Shown here in pieces: positions 1 to 10,889 of a DNA stretch of 56,991 nt. Positions within the stretch are counted from its first letter, which is position 1. Each line of letters opens with the position of its first letter. This DNA comes from Pseudomonas sp. PB106 (GTDB lineage Bacteria; Pseudomonadota; Gammaproteobacteria; Pseudomonadales; Pseudomonadaceae). The notes under the pieces were generated by a model that was not told the origin of the DNA, ran no database searches, and worked only from the letters and a program-made list of their open reading frames with translations. Position numbers and translations under genes: made by a program. The stretch is from NCBI RefSeq assembly GCF_009764645.1, contig NZ_RWIM01000019.1, positions 1 through 56,991 on the forward strand. Reading direction: 5' to 3'.

Positions 1-66
1 AGCCTTCGGCAGCTCCTACATTGGAATGCATTTCCCTGTAGGAGCTGCCGAAGGCTGCGATCTTTG
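1..66. repeat. REP/REPIN doublet, GTAGGAGCTGCCGAAGGC family
   Basis: Two arms, 1-20 and 37-56, are perfect inverted copies of each other, with the family tail GCGATCTTT after the second arm. The left end may be cut by the window edge. The element lies downstream of sixA on the minus strand. The same family recurs near 24931, 28842 and 56928. Confidence 0.85.
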
Positions 67-69
67 CTT

Positions 70-522
70 TTAAGGATGCTTGAGGCTGTTAAGCGTCATC
101 GAGCCAATCAACAACTCAGGGCTTTCCAGCTCTGCCAACCCGGCCGTGCTGACCCGCTCCGGCGGATGCCCGGCGCCATGCTGCAGATAGCTGAGCAGAT
201 TGCCCACCAACGGGTTGTGGCTGACCAGCAGCACGTTGCTCACCGACACCAGTTGATCGGTGACCTTGTCCGGGTCGACCTCCGGCGTCAGCCATTCGAC
301 CGTGCGAATCTCCGGTTCGAAGCCCAACGCTTCGCGCACAATCTGCGCGGTCTGCTGCGCCCGCAGATAAGGGCTGGCGTAGATCGCCGTCAACGGCTGG
401 CCAATCAAATGCGCGGCGCTGCTCAAGGCTTCTTTGCGACCGTGATCGGTCAGCTCCCGCTCGGAGTCGGGGCACGAGCCGTAAGGCACCGCCTCACCGT
501 GACGCAATACCCAGAGTTTCAT
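70..522 (-). CDS. sixA: Phosphohistidine phosphatase SixA
   Basis: A 150-residue protein of the histidine phosphatase (RHG) superfamily. The motif RHGE is at residues 7-10, with His8 the expected phospho-acceptor, and a second conserved His lies in LVSHNPLVG. SixA enzymes remove phosphate from phosphohistidine, classically on the ArcB Hpt domain and, in later work, on the nitrogen PTS protein NPr. The ATG overlaps the stop codon of the upstream DUF4389 gene by four bases (ATGA), so the two are translationally coupled and form the end of a gpsA operon. The length is typical for the family. The physiological target here cannot be read from the sequence. Confidence 0.9.
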   Translation of the reverse strand: MKLWVLRHGEAVPYGSCPDSERELTDHGRKEALSSAAHLIGQPLTAIYASPYLRAQQTAQIVREALGFEPEIRTVEWLTPEVDPDKVTDQLVSVSNVLLVSHNPLVGNLLSYLQHGAGHPPERVSTAGLAELESPELLIGSMTLNSLKHP

Positions 523-866
523 AGTTTGGGTTCCTCATCTCGAACCGGATGCGGTGCAGGCGGCACAGCGTGTGGCGCTTCACCTTCCGGGGTACGCGGC
601 GCAGGCCAGTCGGCGAACGGCCAGGGTTTCTGGTCGCTGTGAAAACTGCCGAAACGGCCGATCTGGGCCAGAAACTGGCTCAGGCTGTCGCCGAAATTCA
701 TCAGGCTGGCACTCGGGGCGCCATAGATCAAACGATAGATCAGTTGCACCAGCACCACCGCGCCGAGGATGAACTGCGCCACTTGCCAGACCAGCACGTA
801 GACGATCATCCACAACACCCGCAGGAGAATGGATTCGTACTTGGCTTCGGTTTTAGGTTCGTTCAT
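519..866 (-). CDS. DUF4389 membrane protein
   Basis: A 115-residue protein. I chose the ATG at 866 over the TTG at 887 because it gives MNEPKTEAKYESILLR, the usual start of this family. One hydrophobic stretch at about residues 15-40 is probably one or two membrane segments. The C-terminal third is proline-rich and probably cytoplasmic. It sits between gpsA and sixA on the same strand, starting just past the gpsA stop and overlapping sixA by four bases. DUF4389 proteins have no established function; the operon position suggests envelope or phospholipid metabolism, but that is inference. Confidence 0.8.
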   Translation of the reverse strand: MNEPKTEAKYESILLRVLWMIVYVLVWQVAQFILGAVVLVQLIYRLIYGAPSASLMNFGDSLSQFLAQIGRFGSFHSDQKPWPFADWPAPRTPEGEAPHAVPPAPHPVRDEEPKL

Positions 867-887
867 GGCTTGCTGCTCCCGGCTCAA

Positions 888-1913
888 TCAGTTGAAACCA
901 CTGGTGGAAATAAAGTCGACGTCGGTTTTCGGCTCGGCACGCATCAGTAGACCGATCACCTGCTCCAGCGTGCGTCCTTCGAAGAGGATCGCGTGCAGCC
1001 CGGCGACCAGTGGCATGTACACGCCAACTTCCTGGGATTTGGCCTTGAGCACTTTCAGGGTGTTGACCCCTTCGGCAACTTCGCCAAGACGCGACACCGC
1101 TTCGTCGAGGCTCAAGCCCTGACCAAGAGCGAAACCGACCTGATAGTTGCGGCTCTTCGGCGAAGAGCAGGTGACGATCAAATCACCGACACCGGCCAGA
1201 CCGAGGAAAGTCATTGGGTTGGCGCCCTGATTCACCGCAAACCGGGTCATCTCCGCGAGTGCGCGGGTGATCAGCATGCTCTTGGTGTTCTCGCCCATTT
1301 CCAGCGCCACCGCCATGCCGGCGATGATTGCGTAGACGTTTTTCAACGCCCCGCCCAGCTCGACACCAAAACGGTCGGCACTGGCGTAGACGCGGAAGGT
1401 GCGCCCGTGCAGCGCGGCTTGCACCTGTTTGCACAGTTCTTCGTCCTCGCTGGCGACCACGGTCGCGGTCAGCGCATGTTCGGCGATCTCACGCGCCAGA
1501 TTCGGCCCGGACAGCACGCCAATGCGCGCTTGCGGGGCGATCTCTTCGAGGATCTGGCTCATCAGCTTGAAGGTGTGCGCCTCGATGCCTTTGGTCAGGC
1601 TGACCAGCATCTTGCCGCTCAGGCGCTCGGCGTGGGCGGCGAGCACCGTGCGCAGCGCGCTGGACGGCAGCGCGACAAAACACAAATCGCAGGCGTCGAG
1701 GGTTGCTTGCAGGTCAGTGACGGCGGTCACGCCCGGCAGAATCTTGATGCCTTTGAGGTAACGCGGGTTTTCGCGATTGACCCGGATGGCCTCGGCCTGT
1801 TCGGGGTCACGCATCCACTGCAGGACTTGATGGCCGTTCTCGGCCAAAAGGTTGGCCACGGCGGTACCAAAACTTCCGCCTCCCAGGACCGCAATCGGGC
1901 GCTGTTCAGTCAT
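888..1913 (-). CDS. gpsA: Glycerol-3-phosphate dehydrogenase [NAD(P)+]
   Basis: A 341-residue cytoplasmic enzyme that reduces dihydroxyacetone phosphate to sn-glycerol 3-phosphate for phospholipid synthesis. The N-terminal dinucleotide-binding glycine motif GGGSFGTA is at residues 11-18. Further conserved blocks are [10 protein letters not shown] and [12 protein letters not shown], the latter carrying the catalytic Lys. The ATG at 1913 ([12 protein letters not shown]) is preferred over an upstream in-frame start that would add 26 atypical residues. It is the first gene of gpsA-DUF4389-sixA and is divergent from the TonB receptor gene across 196 bp. Confidence 0.97.
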   Translation of the reverse strand: MTEQRPIAVLGGGSFGTAVANLLAENGHQVLQWMRDPEQAEAIRVNRENPRYLKGIKILPGVTAVTDLQATLDACDLCFVALPSSALRTVLAAHAERLSGKMLVSLTKGIEAHTFKLMSQILEEIAPQARIGVLSGPNLAREIAEHALTATVVASEDEELCKQVQAALHGRTFRVYASADRFGVELGGALKNVYAIIAGMAVALEMGENTKSMLITRALAEMTRFAVNQGANPMTFLGLAGVGDLIVTCSSPKSRNYQVGFALGQGLSLDEAVSRLGEVAEGVNTLKVLKAKSQEVGVYMPLVAGLHAILFEGRTLEQVIGLLMRAEPKTDVDFISTSGFN

Positions 1914-2109
1914 ATGCAATCCGTTAATCCATACCAGTGGCGATGCCGGCATTATACGGGGCGACCCGGTCGCGGCCAGCCCCAGCAACAATTACCGACA
2001 CTTGTAGGAAGAAGACCAATAAAAGCTAGGAAAATGCCTGCAACGTGACTGGAAAAGTCGCTGCCCTCGGTTAACATGCGCGCCAAATCTTTTCTCTATA
2101 GGCGGCGTT

Positions 2110-4233
2110 GTGCTTTTTGGCCCTCCTTCACCGCGTTCGTCACTGCTGCTGGCGCTGTTGTTCAGCCCGGCGTTGCTGGCGGACGACCTGTTTGTCGACA
2201 GCGAAACGCTGCCGCAGGTGCTGACGGCCACGCGCCTGAAACAGACGCCGGCGGAAGTGCCGGGGAGCATGACCGTTCTCGACAGCGCGTTGATCCACGC
2301 CAGCGGCGCCCGCGACATCAGCGAATTGCTGCGACTGGTGCCGGGCATGATGGTCGGCAACATCAACGGCAATCAGGCTGCGGTCAATTACCACGGCACC
2401 AATGCCACCGAAGCACGGCGCATGCAGGTTTTGATCGATGGCCGCTCGGTGTACCGCGCGGGTCTGGCCACGGTGGACTGGAGCGATATCCCCGTGGCCA
2501 TGGAGGACATCGAGCGCATCGAAGTCTTTCGCGGGCCGAACACCGTCAGCTACGGCGCCAATGCGCTGATGGCGGTGATCAACATCATCACCCGCAACCC
2601 GGCGGACAGCCACGGCACACGGCTGAAATACACCCGTGGCCAGCGCGGCATCAATGACTTCTATGCCAGCCAGGGCACGGGCTGGAATGGCGGCGATCTA
2701 CGCTTGTCGCTTTCCGGCCAGGAAGACGATGGCTTCGACACCGATCGCAGCGGCGCCGACTACCGCGACAGCCGTCGCCTGACCCGTTTCAATCTCGCCG
2801 TCAGCCACAGCCTCAGCGACGACCAGAGCCTCGACTGGCAGCTCAATGCGAAAGACGGCAGCAATCAGCGTCCCTACACCTACCGTCCGGTGTTCTCCGG
2901 GATTACCGATGCCGGTAACAATTCCGACGTGGTCGCCAAGGATTACGCCGGTTCGGTGCGCTGGAACCTCGACATCAATCCCGATCACAGCCTTTATATA
3001 CAGGGTTCGGCGCAACACTGGGATCGTCAGCAGGTCTGGCGCGCCTGCGATGCCGAGGTGTCATTCAGCCCCGAGTTGACGCAACTGTGGCAGCTCAACC
3101 CGAATTACACCGAACGCCTGGCGCGCAACATCACCCAGTTCACCGGTCCCGGCGCAGCACCGGGCACGCCGCAGGAAATGGCCCTGGCCAATCAGGTGCT
3201 CGATCAATGGCGCAAAGGCGCCAGCCAGACCTTGTGCGGCGACATCGATCAGAGCGCTCGGGAATCACGGTACGACCTCGAATTGCAGGACACCCTCAGC
3301 CTGTCCGACAGCCTGCGGCTGGTCAGCGGCATGAACTATCGTTACGACCGCGCCAACTCCGAAACCTATTTCAACGGCACGCTGGACGACACCACATGGC
3401 GCGCCTTCGGCCAACTGGAATGGCGTGCCACGGAACACTGGCTGTTACAGGGCGGGGCGATGTTCGAAGACACGCAACTGATCGGCAGTTCGCTGACCCC
3501 GCGCTTCGCCGTCAATTATCTGATCAATCCGCGTCACGGCCTGCGCGCGGTGTATTCGGAGGCGATCCGCTCGCCGGACATGTTCGAGAACAACGTCAAC
3601 TGGAGCTATCAGGTCAGCAACCTGCGGCCTTCGGCTTACGGTCAGTCGTCGGCGCGCTACTTCGTCAAGACACGTGGCCCCGGCGACCTGGATCAGGAAC
3701 ACATGCGCTCGCGGGAGCTGGGCTACAACGGCTATTTCGCCGAGCTGGGTCTGGCCCTCGACGTGAAGCTGTTCTACGACGAGATCACCGGCATGATCAG
3801 CGAGCCGCTGCGCAACAATCAGTACATCGCCAGCAACGCCAACAGTTCACGCTTTCGCGGCACCGAAACCCAACTCGACTGGCACGTGAGCCTGGCCGAC
3901 CGCTTGCGTTTCACCTACGCCTTCGTCGACGCCGAGGCGAGCAACCCGCTTGATCAGCAGTTCACCTCGCGCAACAGCGGTTCGGCCGGGTGGCTGCGCG
4001 ATTGGGGCCACGGCTGGAACAGCGCCCTCTTCTATTACGGCGACAACGCCCTCAACGGTTACCGCTTCGAACGGGTCGACACACGCATCGCCAAACGCAT
4101 CCCGCTGGGCAAGGCTCAGTTGCAATTGGCCGGCGTGCTGCAACAGCGCCTCGACCATGAGCCGACCACCTTCGCCGACAACAATTACGACGAACGCCGG
4201 GTGATGTATATCAGCGCCGAGCTGGAGTTCTAG
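2110..4233 (+). CDS. TonB-dependent outer-membrane receptor of a sensory operon (PA1613-like)
   Basis: A 707-residue protein starting at a GTG. A signal peptide (about residues 1-24, ending in PALLA) is followed by the TonB-box-like stretch ETLPQVLTATR. The plug domain spans about 40-150 (ISELLRLVPGM, VLIDGRSVY, IERIEVFRGPNTVSYGANA), and a beta-barrel ends in a C-terminal phenylalanine. There is no N-terminal STN signalling domain, so it should not signal through an anti-sigma factor. The next gene starts one base after the stop, so the receptor is transcribed with a periplasmic binding protein and a hybrid kinase. The place between gpsA and fabA matches P. aeruginosa PA1613 from memory. The substrate is unknown; no siderophore genes are nearby. 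Confidence 0.9.
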   Translation: MLFGPPSPRSSLLLALLFSPALLADDLFVDSETLPQVLTATRLKQTPAEVPGSMTVLDSALIHASGARDISELLRLVPGMMVGNINGNQAAVNYHGTNATEARRMQVLIDGRSVYRAGLATVDWSDIPVAMEDIERIEVFRGPNTVSYGANALMAVINIITRNPADSHGTRLKYTRGQRGINDFYASQGTGWNGGDLRLSLSGQEDDGFDTDRSGADYRDSRRLTRFNLAVSHSLSDDQSLDWQLNAKDGSNQRPYTYRPVFSGITDAGNNSDVVAKDYAGSVRWNLDINPDHSLYIQGSAQHWDRQQVWRACDAEVSFSPELTQLWQLNPNYTERLARNITQFTGPGAAPGTPQEMALANQVLDQWRKGASQTLCGDIDQSARESRYDLELQDTLSLSDSLRLVSGMNYRYDRANSETYFNGTLDDTTWRAFGQLEWRATEHWLLQGGAMFEDTQLIGSSLTPRFAVNYLINPRHGLRAVYSEAIRSPDMFENNVNWSYQVSNLRPSAYGQSSARYFVKTRGPGDLDQEHMRSRELGYNGYFAELGLALDVKLFYDEITGMISEPLRNNQYIASNANSSRFRGTETQLDWHVSLADRLRFTYAFVDAEASNPLDQQFTSRNSGSAGWLRDWGHGWNSALFYYGDNALNGYRFERVDTRIAKRIPLGKAQLQLAGVLQQRLDHEPTTFADNNYDERRVMYISAELEF

Positions 4234-4234
4234 G

Positions 4235-5163
4235 ATGGGTTACGGGCAATCACGGAAGATGCCAACCCTTGGCCACTGGCTGGCCGGGGTCTGTCTGTTT
4301 CTCACTGCATGGCTGCACGGGGTGGCCGTGCAGGCCGCCGACATTCTGCTCACCGGCGCCGAGGAAAGCCCCGGTGTCCAAGCTTTCGTGCAAGCCCTCA
4401 GCGAATTGCGCCCCACCGATAACGTGCGTTTTCAGCCGCTGGCCAGCCTGCCGGCGCCGGGCAAACTGCCGGCCAGCCTGCGTCTGATTCTGCTGGACTT
4501 GCCGGCCCTCGACTGGCGCCTGCAGGATTCCCAAGGCCCGGCAACGCTGGTGCTGCGCATCAGCCGTTTGCAGGCCCGGCAGCGTTTCGGTGATGCACAA
4601 CCGGCGCGCCTGAGCCTGCTGTGGAGTGATCCGCCGCTGAGCCGGCAGTTGCAGCTGATCCGGCGGATATTGCCGCAGGCTCGGCGAATCGGCGTGCTGT
4701 TCGATCAGCACAGCGAGTTTCTGCTCAAAGAGCTGCATCAGTCCGCGCAACCGCTGAATCTGGAAATCGTCAGTCAGCGCTGGGACAACACCCACGACAG
4801 CCGTCCCCTGCAAGCGGTGCTGAAAAACAGCGATGTGTTGCTCGGTCTCGATGATCCCGACCTGTACAACCCCAAGACTGCGAAAAACCTGCTGCTCAGC
4901 AGTTATTCACGGCAGGTGGCGTTGGTCGGACCGAACATTGCCTTTGTCCGTGCCGGCAGTCTGGCCAGCACCTACAGCGACCAGAACGACTGGTTGACGA
5001 TCCTCGATCAATTGCTCGATCAGCCCACCGCAAGCTGGCCGCGAACGCTCTATCCCGCACACTTTAAAGTCTCAAGTAATGCGCAGGTCGCTCGTTCATT
5101 AGGCATCGAACCCCTGAATGAAGCCTCTGTCGCCGGCACGCTGGCCGAAGGAGAACGCCGCCC

Positions 5164-5167
<4 letters not shown>
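4235..5167 (+). CDS. Periplasmic ABC-type substrate-binding protein without a transporter
   Basis: A 310-residue protein with a signal peptide (hydrophobic core about residues 14-30, likely cleavage after VAVQA). The body resembles the ABC_sub_bind family (PF04392): a segment around [17 protein letters not shown], a hinge-like [18 protein letters not shown], and a C-terminal strand with [15 protein letters not shown]. The ATG lies one base after the receptor stop, with GGAG about eight bases upstream. The stop overlaps the kinase start (ATGA). No permease or ATPase gene is present, so a role as ligand-presenting partner for the kinase is more likely than transport. The ligand is unknown. Confidence 0.75.
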
Positions 5168-7068
<1,901 letters not shown>

Positions 7069-7166
7069 TGACGGCTTTTCGACCATCTGTGACTGGCGTG
7101 AACAGCGAAAGTGCGGCAGTCTTAGGCACCCGAACGGGCCTCAAAAGGGGCTTGATTAAAAATTTC

Positions 7167-7184
7167 AGTGCACAAGTGTACATT
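7167..7184. promoter_or_regulatory. DesT/FabR-like palindrome upstream of fabA
   Basis: The 18-bp imperfect palindrome AGTGCACAAGTGTACATT has core arms TGnACA and TGTnCA. It lies about 135 bp before the fabA ATG. It resembles operators of the TetR-family regulators FabR (E. coli fabA/fabB) and DesT (P. aeruginosa fabAB, desCB), which adjust unsaturated fatty acid synthesis. A weak -35-like TTGATT at 7152-7157 suggests the palindrome covers the core promoter. Confidence 0.6.
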
Positions 7185-7315
7185 CATGTCCTTGGTGCTG
7201 TGACTTTCACCACAACGCAATAGTCTATGAGTAGGCTGCCGGTTCGAGGCATGAACGCTTCGAACGGTCGGGAAGATTTGCCCCACCTGCCGCATGGGAT
7301 TATTGAGGAGCTCGC

Positions 7316-7831
7316 ATGACCAAACAAAACGCCTTTACTCGGGAAGATCTGCTGCGCTGCAGTCGCGGTGAGCTGTTCGGCCCAGGTAACGCGCAACTGC
7401 CCGCCCCGAACATGCTGATGGTCGATCGCATCACCCTGATCAGCGAAGAAGGTGGCAAGTACGGCAAAGGTGAATTGGTCGCCGAGCTGGATATCAACCC
7501 TGACCTGTGGTTCTTCGCGTGCCACTTCGAAGGCGATCCGGTCATGCCGGGCTGCCTGGGTCTGGATGCCATGTGGCAACTGGTCGGCTTCTTCCTGGGC
7601 TGGCAAGGCCTGCCGGGCCGTGGCCGTGCGCTGGGTTCGGGCGAAGTGAAATTCTTCGGTCAGGTACTGCCGACCGCCAAGAAAGTCACCTACAACATTC
7701 ATATCAAACGCGTCCTCAAGGGCAAGCTGAACCTGGCCATTGCCGATGGTTCGGTGACTGTCGACGGTCGCGAAATCTACACCGCCGAAGGCCTTCGCGT
7801 CGGCGTGTTCACCTCCACTGACAACTTCTAA
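7316..7831 (+). CDS. fabA: 3-hydroxydecanoyl-[ACP] dehydratase/isomerase FabA
   Basis: A 171-residue cytoplasmic enzyme that dehydrates 3-hydroxyacyl-ACP and isomerises trans-2- to cis-3-decenoyl-ACP, the committed step of anaerobic unsaturated fatty acid synthesis. The catalytic His70 (in [12 protein letters not shown]) and Asp84 (in GLDAMWQ) are both present at the same positions as in E. coli. The ATG follows TGAGGAGCTCGC, a good ribosome site. fabB starts 11 bp after the stop, forming the standard fabAB operon, with a DesT/FabR-like operator upstream. Confidence 0.98.
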   Translation: MTKQNAFTREDLLRCSRGELFGPGNAQLPAPNMLMVDRITLISEEGGKYGKGELVAELDINPDLWFFACHFEGDPVMPGCLGLDAMWQLVGFFLGWQGLPGRGRALGSGEVKFFGQVLPTAKKVTYNIHIKRVLKGKLNLAIADGSVTVDGREIYTAEGLRVGVFTSTDNF

Positions 7832-7842
7832 GGGTTATTCGC

Positions 7843-9063
7843 ATGCGCCGCGTCGTTATCACTGGTCTGGGCATCGTTTCGTGCCTGGGCAATGACAAAG
7901 AGACCGTCTCCGCTAACCTGCGTGCAAGCCGCCCTGGCATCCGGTTCAACCCGGAATACAAGGAAATGGGTCTGCGCAGCCAGGTTTCCGGCTCCATCGA
8001 CCTCAACCTTGAAGAACTGATCGACCGCAAGATCTTTCGCTTCGTCGGTCACGCGGCAGCTTATGCCTACCTGGCCATGGCTGACGCCATCAAGGACTCC
8101 GGCCTGACCGAAGAGCAAGTGTCCAACCCGCGTACCGGCCTGATCGCCGGCTCCGGCGGTGCTTCGACCCTGAACCAGATGGAAGCGCTGGACATCCTGC
8201 GCGAGAAAGGCGTGAAGCGCGTGGGCCCGTACCGTGTAACGCGGACCATGAGCAGCACCGTTTCCGCTTGCCTGGCCACGCCGTTCAAGATCAAGGGCCT
8301 GAACTACTCCATCGCTTCTGCCTGCGCCACCAGTGCTCACTGCATCGGTACCGCCATGGAACAGATCCAGATGGGCAAGCAGGACATCGTTTTCGCCGGT
8401 GGCGGTGAAGAAGAGCACTGGAGCCAATCGTTCCTGTTCGACGCCATGGGCGCTCTGTCCAGCAAGCGTAACGAAACGCCTGAGCAAGCTTCCCGTGCCT
8501 ACGACGCCGACCGTGACGGTTTCGTCATCGCTGGCGGTGGCGGCATGGTCGTGGTTGAAGAGCTGGAACACGCTCTGGCCCGTGGCGCCAAGATCTACGC
8601 CGAAATCGTTGGCTACGGCGCGACGTCCGACGGCTACGACATGGTTGCCCCAAGTGGCGAAGGCGCGATCCGCTGCATGCAGATGGCGATGTCCACCGTT
8701 GATACCCCGATCGACTACCTGAACACCCACGGCACTTCGACTCCGGTCGGCGACGTTGCGGAAATGAAAGGTGTGCGTGAAGTGTTCGGCGACAAGGCAC
8801 CCGCGATCAGCTCGACCAAGAGCCTGTCCGGTCACTCCCTGGGCGCCGCCGGCGTTCACGAAGCGATCTACTGCATGCTGATGATGGAAGGCAACTTCAT
8901 TGCCGGTTCCGCCAACATCGACGAGCTGGACCCAGCAGTGGCCGATCTGCCGGTGCTGACCAAGACCCGCGAGAACGCCACGATCAACACCGTGATGAGC
9001 AACAGCTTCGGCTTCGGCGGCACCAACGCCACGCTGGTACTGAAGCGCTGGGAAGGCAAGTAA
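7843..9063 (+). CDS. fabB: Beta-ketoacyl-ACP synthase I FabB
   Basis: A 406-residue condensing enzyme that elongates cis-3-decenoyl-ACP in type II fatty acid synthesis. The Cys-His-His triad is visible: Cys161 in [12 protein letters not shown], the His in [11 protein letters not shown] and the His in [12 protein letters not shown]. The C-terminal glycine-rich loop [13 protein letters not shown] is intact. It is co-transcribed with fabA and followed 27 bp later by a strong intrinsic terminator. Confidence 0.98.
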   Translation: MRRVVITGLGIVSCLGNDKETVSANLRASRPGIRFNPEYKEMGLRSQVSGSIDLNLEELIDRKIFRFVGHAAAYAYLAMADAIKDSGLTEEQVSNPRTGLIAGSGGASTLNQMEALDILREKGVKRVGPYRVTRTMSSTVSACLATPFKIKGLNYSIASACATSAHCIGTAMEQIQMGKQDIVFAGGGEEEHWSQSFLFDAMGALSSKRNETPEQASRAYDADRDGFVIAGGGGMVVVEELEHALARGAKIYAEIVGYGATSDGYDMVAPSGEGAIRCMQMAMSTVDTPIDYLNTHGTSTPVGDVAEMKGVREVFGDKAPAISSTKSLSGHSLGAAGVHEAIYCMLMMEGNFIAGSANIDELDPAVADLPVLTKTRENATINTVMSNSFGFGGTNATLVLKRWEGK

Positions 9064-9087
9064 TTCCCCGCTGCTGAGCCACACATG

Positions 9088-9120
9088 AAAACGCCCCGAC
9101 TGGTTCGGGGCGTTTTTTTT
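9088..9120 (+). terminator. Intrinsic terminator of fabAB
   Basis: A perfect 9-bp GC-rich stem (ACGCCCCGA at 9091-9099 with TCGGGGCGT at 9105-9113) is followed by a run of eight T. It lies just after the fabB stop codon. Confidence 0.95.
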
Positions 9121-9153
9121 GCCTGCAGCAAATGGCCCAGGTACACCACAAAT

Positions 9154-9249
9154 CCCTGTGGGAGCTGGCTTGCCAGCGATAGCGGAGTATCAGGTAACAG
9201 AGATGTTTGCTGTGCCGACGTCATCGCTGGCAAGCCAGCTCCCACAGGG
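9154..9249. repeat. REPIN doublet, TGTGGGAGCTGGCTTGCCAGCGAT family
   Basis: Inverted arms at 9154-9180 and 9223-9249 match over 27 bases and flank about 40 bp. The doublet lies after the fabB terminator in the 392-bp gap before the small ORF at 9456. The rest of that gap, 9250-9374, shows no gene. Confidence 0.9.
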
Positions 9250-9374
9250 TTCCAAGCTGTTCTGGAGATGAAACTTCTGTCATGAAACTTTGCCCCCTGC
9301 GACTGAATGTCGCGGTTTCAGCGGGCTGCAGCACTGTTGCAAAAAACGCAACAACACCTTGCACAAATCAGCCG

Positions 9375-9404
9375 TTTACTTAGCAAGCTAACAAATCATA
9401 TAAA
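9375..9404 (+). promoter_or_regulatory. Sigma-70-type promoter with an internal palindrome, upstream of the 9456 ORF
   Basis: TTTACT (9375-9380), an 18-bp spacer and TATAAA (9399-9404) form a good -35/-10 pair about 52 bp before the ATG at 9456. The spacer contains TTAGC-AA-GCTAA (9379-9390), a perfect inverted repeat that could be an operator. No regulator can be assigned. Confidence 0.55.
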
Positions 9405-9455
9405 AGAGTCCTGCACACGCCTTGCTGCAGATAACTTGAGATTTGGAGCTAGCAG

Positions 9456-9644
9456 ATGAGTGTAAAAGTAACTGAACGCGACGATTCACACATGTCCCAC
9501 GAAGGCGTAGCCGCCGGTATCCGTATCTGGGACGTGCATCAACAAGACTTGCTGGTCGGCATGTTTCATAACGAGATCGACGCCCACAACTACAAGGCCG
9601 AACTCGAAGTGCAAGAACAGCAGCGGGACTTGAAATCCGCCTGA
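9456..9644 (+). CDS. Small conserved protein of unknown function
   Basis: A 62-residue soluble, acidic protein without a signal peptide or membrane segment. A clear promoter lies upstream and the Shine-Dalgarno-like TTGGAG precedes the ATG by about nine bases, which argues that it is expressed. The middle (GIRIWDVHQQDLLVGMFHNEIDAHNYKAEL) looks like a small beta-beta-alpha fold with a charged C-terminal helix. I do not recognise the family. It is convergent with the nitrilase-like gene; a long hairpin separates the two. Confidence 0.7.
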   Translation: MSVKVTERDDSHMSHEGVAAGIRIWDVHQQDLLVGMFHNEIDAHNYKAELEVQEQQRDLKSA

Positions 9645-9660
9645 TCCACCACTTTTCATG

Positions 9661-9698
9661 GTTGCAGCCTGCTCACTCACAGGGTGACAGGCTGCAAC
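9661..9698. terminator. Long hairpin between convergent genes, without a U-tract
   Basis: GTTGCAGCCTG (9661-9671) and CAGGCTGCAAC (9688-9698) form a perfect 11-bp stem with a 16-base loop. It sits between the stops of two convergent genes (9644 and 9712). Neither strand has a T-run after the stem, so it may act as an RNA 3'-end barrier or a weak terminator. Confidence 0.5.
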
Positions 9699-9711
9699 AA
9701 CATCATGATCA

Positions 9712-10659
9712 TCACGCCACGCGAATAGCACTCAGATACAGGTCGTCGTCGATTTCAACCGACGCGACCGCATCGACGATCTTCCCGTCTTCAAGCTTGA
9801 CCACCTCACATGCACCCTCCCCCATGCCGTCATTCCTGATCGAGTACTGGACGGAGGTCGGGTGCCGCTTGCGATAGTCAAAGGGCATGCCGCAAGCAAT
9901 CAGAAAGTCGATCTTCACCTCGGGAATTTCAACTTCCTTGTCACGCTCCCGCTCTCTGAGCACCGCATAATCGAGGCACACGTTAATGCCGAACGGACAT
10001 CCCGCAACCAGGCTATTGATAAACAGCCCGTCGTAACCGTCGAAGTAACTGTGTTCCGCGCTGACCGCACTGTAATCCTTGACCTTGATGACAAATTCAT
10101 CAAACAGTCGGAAAAACCAGAAGCCCTCTTCACTGCCAATATGCTGACCAAAATCGATGCCGGACACATAACGCTTCGGCCACATCGACATCAGCGGCAT
10201 GTCGGCCTCATATTCCTTATTGGTAACGGCCAGCAAATAATTGATGACGTCATAATAACTTTCGTCACCCTCGCCGACTTTGATCAACGTCGCACAACTT
10301 CCCGCCAACAATACAATCTTGCCATAGCGTTCCGTGGGCATATCTTTCATTAATGACGAAACGTAAGCGGGCACTTTTTCCAGGTAGACGGTCGTTAGTT
10401 CATGCAATTCTTCCTCGCTGTCGACTTCGCGCCAAGGGATATTCCAGAAGAACTCTGGCAGAGTGAAGAAGAGACACTCCGCGCCAGCGTGATCAGCGGC
10501 TGCGGCCTTTGCTGCGATCCTGATTTTACGGCGTACGTACTCGACCCGCGCATCCAGTTCGCTGATCACGTAATCGGTAATCGACTGGCCAGGTGCCCGC
10601 AACTGAAAAAACTGCGGATTAAAAGTAGGTTGGCGCAACGAAGCAATGCTTAACAACAT
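9712..10659 (-). CDS. Divergent nitrilase-superfamily (carbon-nitrogen hydrolase-like) protein
   Basis: A 315-residue protein. The ATG at 10659 is preferred over the TTG at 10665 because AAGGAT lies seven bases upstream of it. A nitrilase Glu-Lys-Cys triad can be proposed: Glu69 in FTLPEFFWN, Lys162 in MWPKRYVSG and Cys228 in GINVCLDY, the last matching the family nucleophile elbow G-x-x-x-C-x-D. Overall similarity to known branches (amidases, Nit, N-carbamoylases) is not apparent to me, so the substrate is unknown. There is no signal peptide. Base composition is clearly lower in G+C than the neighbours and the upstream region is AT-rich, which suggests horizontal acquisition. It stands alone, convergent with a small ORF. 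Confidence 0.65.
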   Translation of the reverse strand: MLLSIASLRQPTFNPQFFQLRAPGQSITDYVISELDARVEYVRRKIRIAAKAAAADHAGAECLFFTLPEFFWNIPWREVDSEEELHELTTVYLEKVPAYVSSLMKDMPTERYGKIVLLAGSCATLIKVGEGDESYYDVINYLLAVTNKEYEADMPLMSMWPKRYVSGIDFGQHIGSEEGFWFFRLFDEFVIKVKDYSAVSAEHSYFDGYDGLFINSLVAGCPFGINVCLDYAVLRERERDKEVEIPEVKIDFLIACGMPFDYRKRHPTSVQYSIRNDGMGEGACEVVKLEDGKIVDAVASVEIDDDLYLSAIRVA

Positions 10660-10790
10660 CAACAATATCCTTATTCATTTAATTTAATTCCATTTATTCT
10701 CCCCCACACAAAAATACTTATATAAAAGCGCAACGCACTGCGCATGAGCAGCGCAAAATTTCTACACTTAAAAAGTTAATTTCCGCCAAA

Positions 10791-10829
10791 AGAAAACCCG
10801 CCGATCGTATCGATACGAATCGGCGGGTT
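10791..10829 (-). terminator. Intrinsic terminator of the DUF2058 gene
   Basis: AACCCGCCGAT (10795-10805) pairs with ATCGGCGGGTT (10819-10829) in an 11-bp stem. Read on the minus strand it is followed by TTTTCTTTT. It lies 61 bp past the stop of the gene at 10890 and ends the long minus-strand cluster. Confidence 0.85.
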
Positions 10830-10889
10830 CAATATATAAAAACTTTCAAAGTACTAGCAAAAGTGTAGGCCGCTAGAACAATAAAGCGA

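Noticed and set aside
9154..9249. Could the repeated GTGGGAGC elements be a CRISPR array?
   Set aside because: They are scattered inverted pairs across the window without regular spacers or cas genes.
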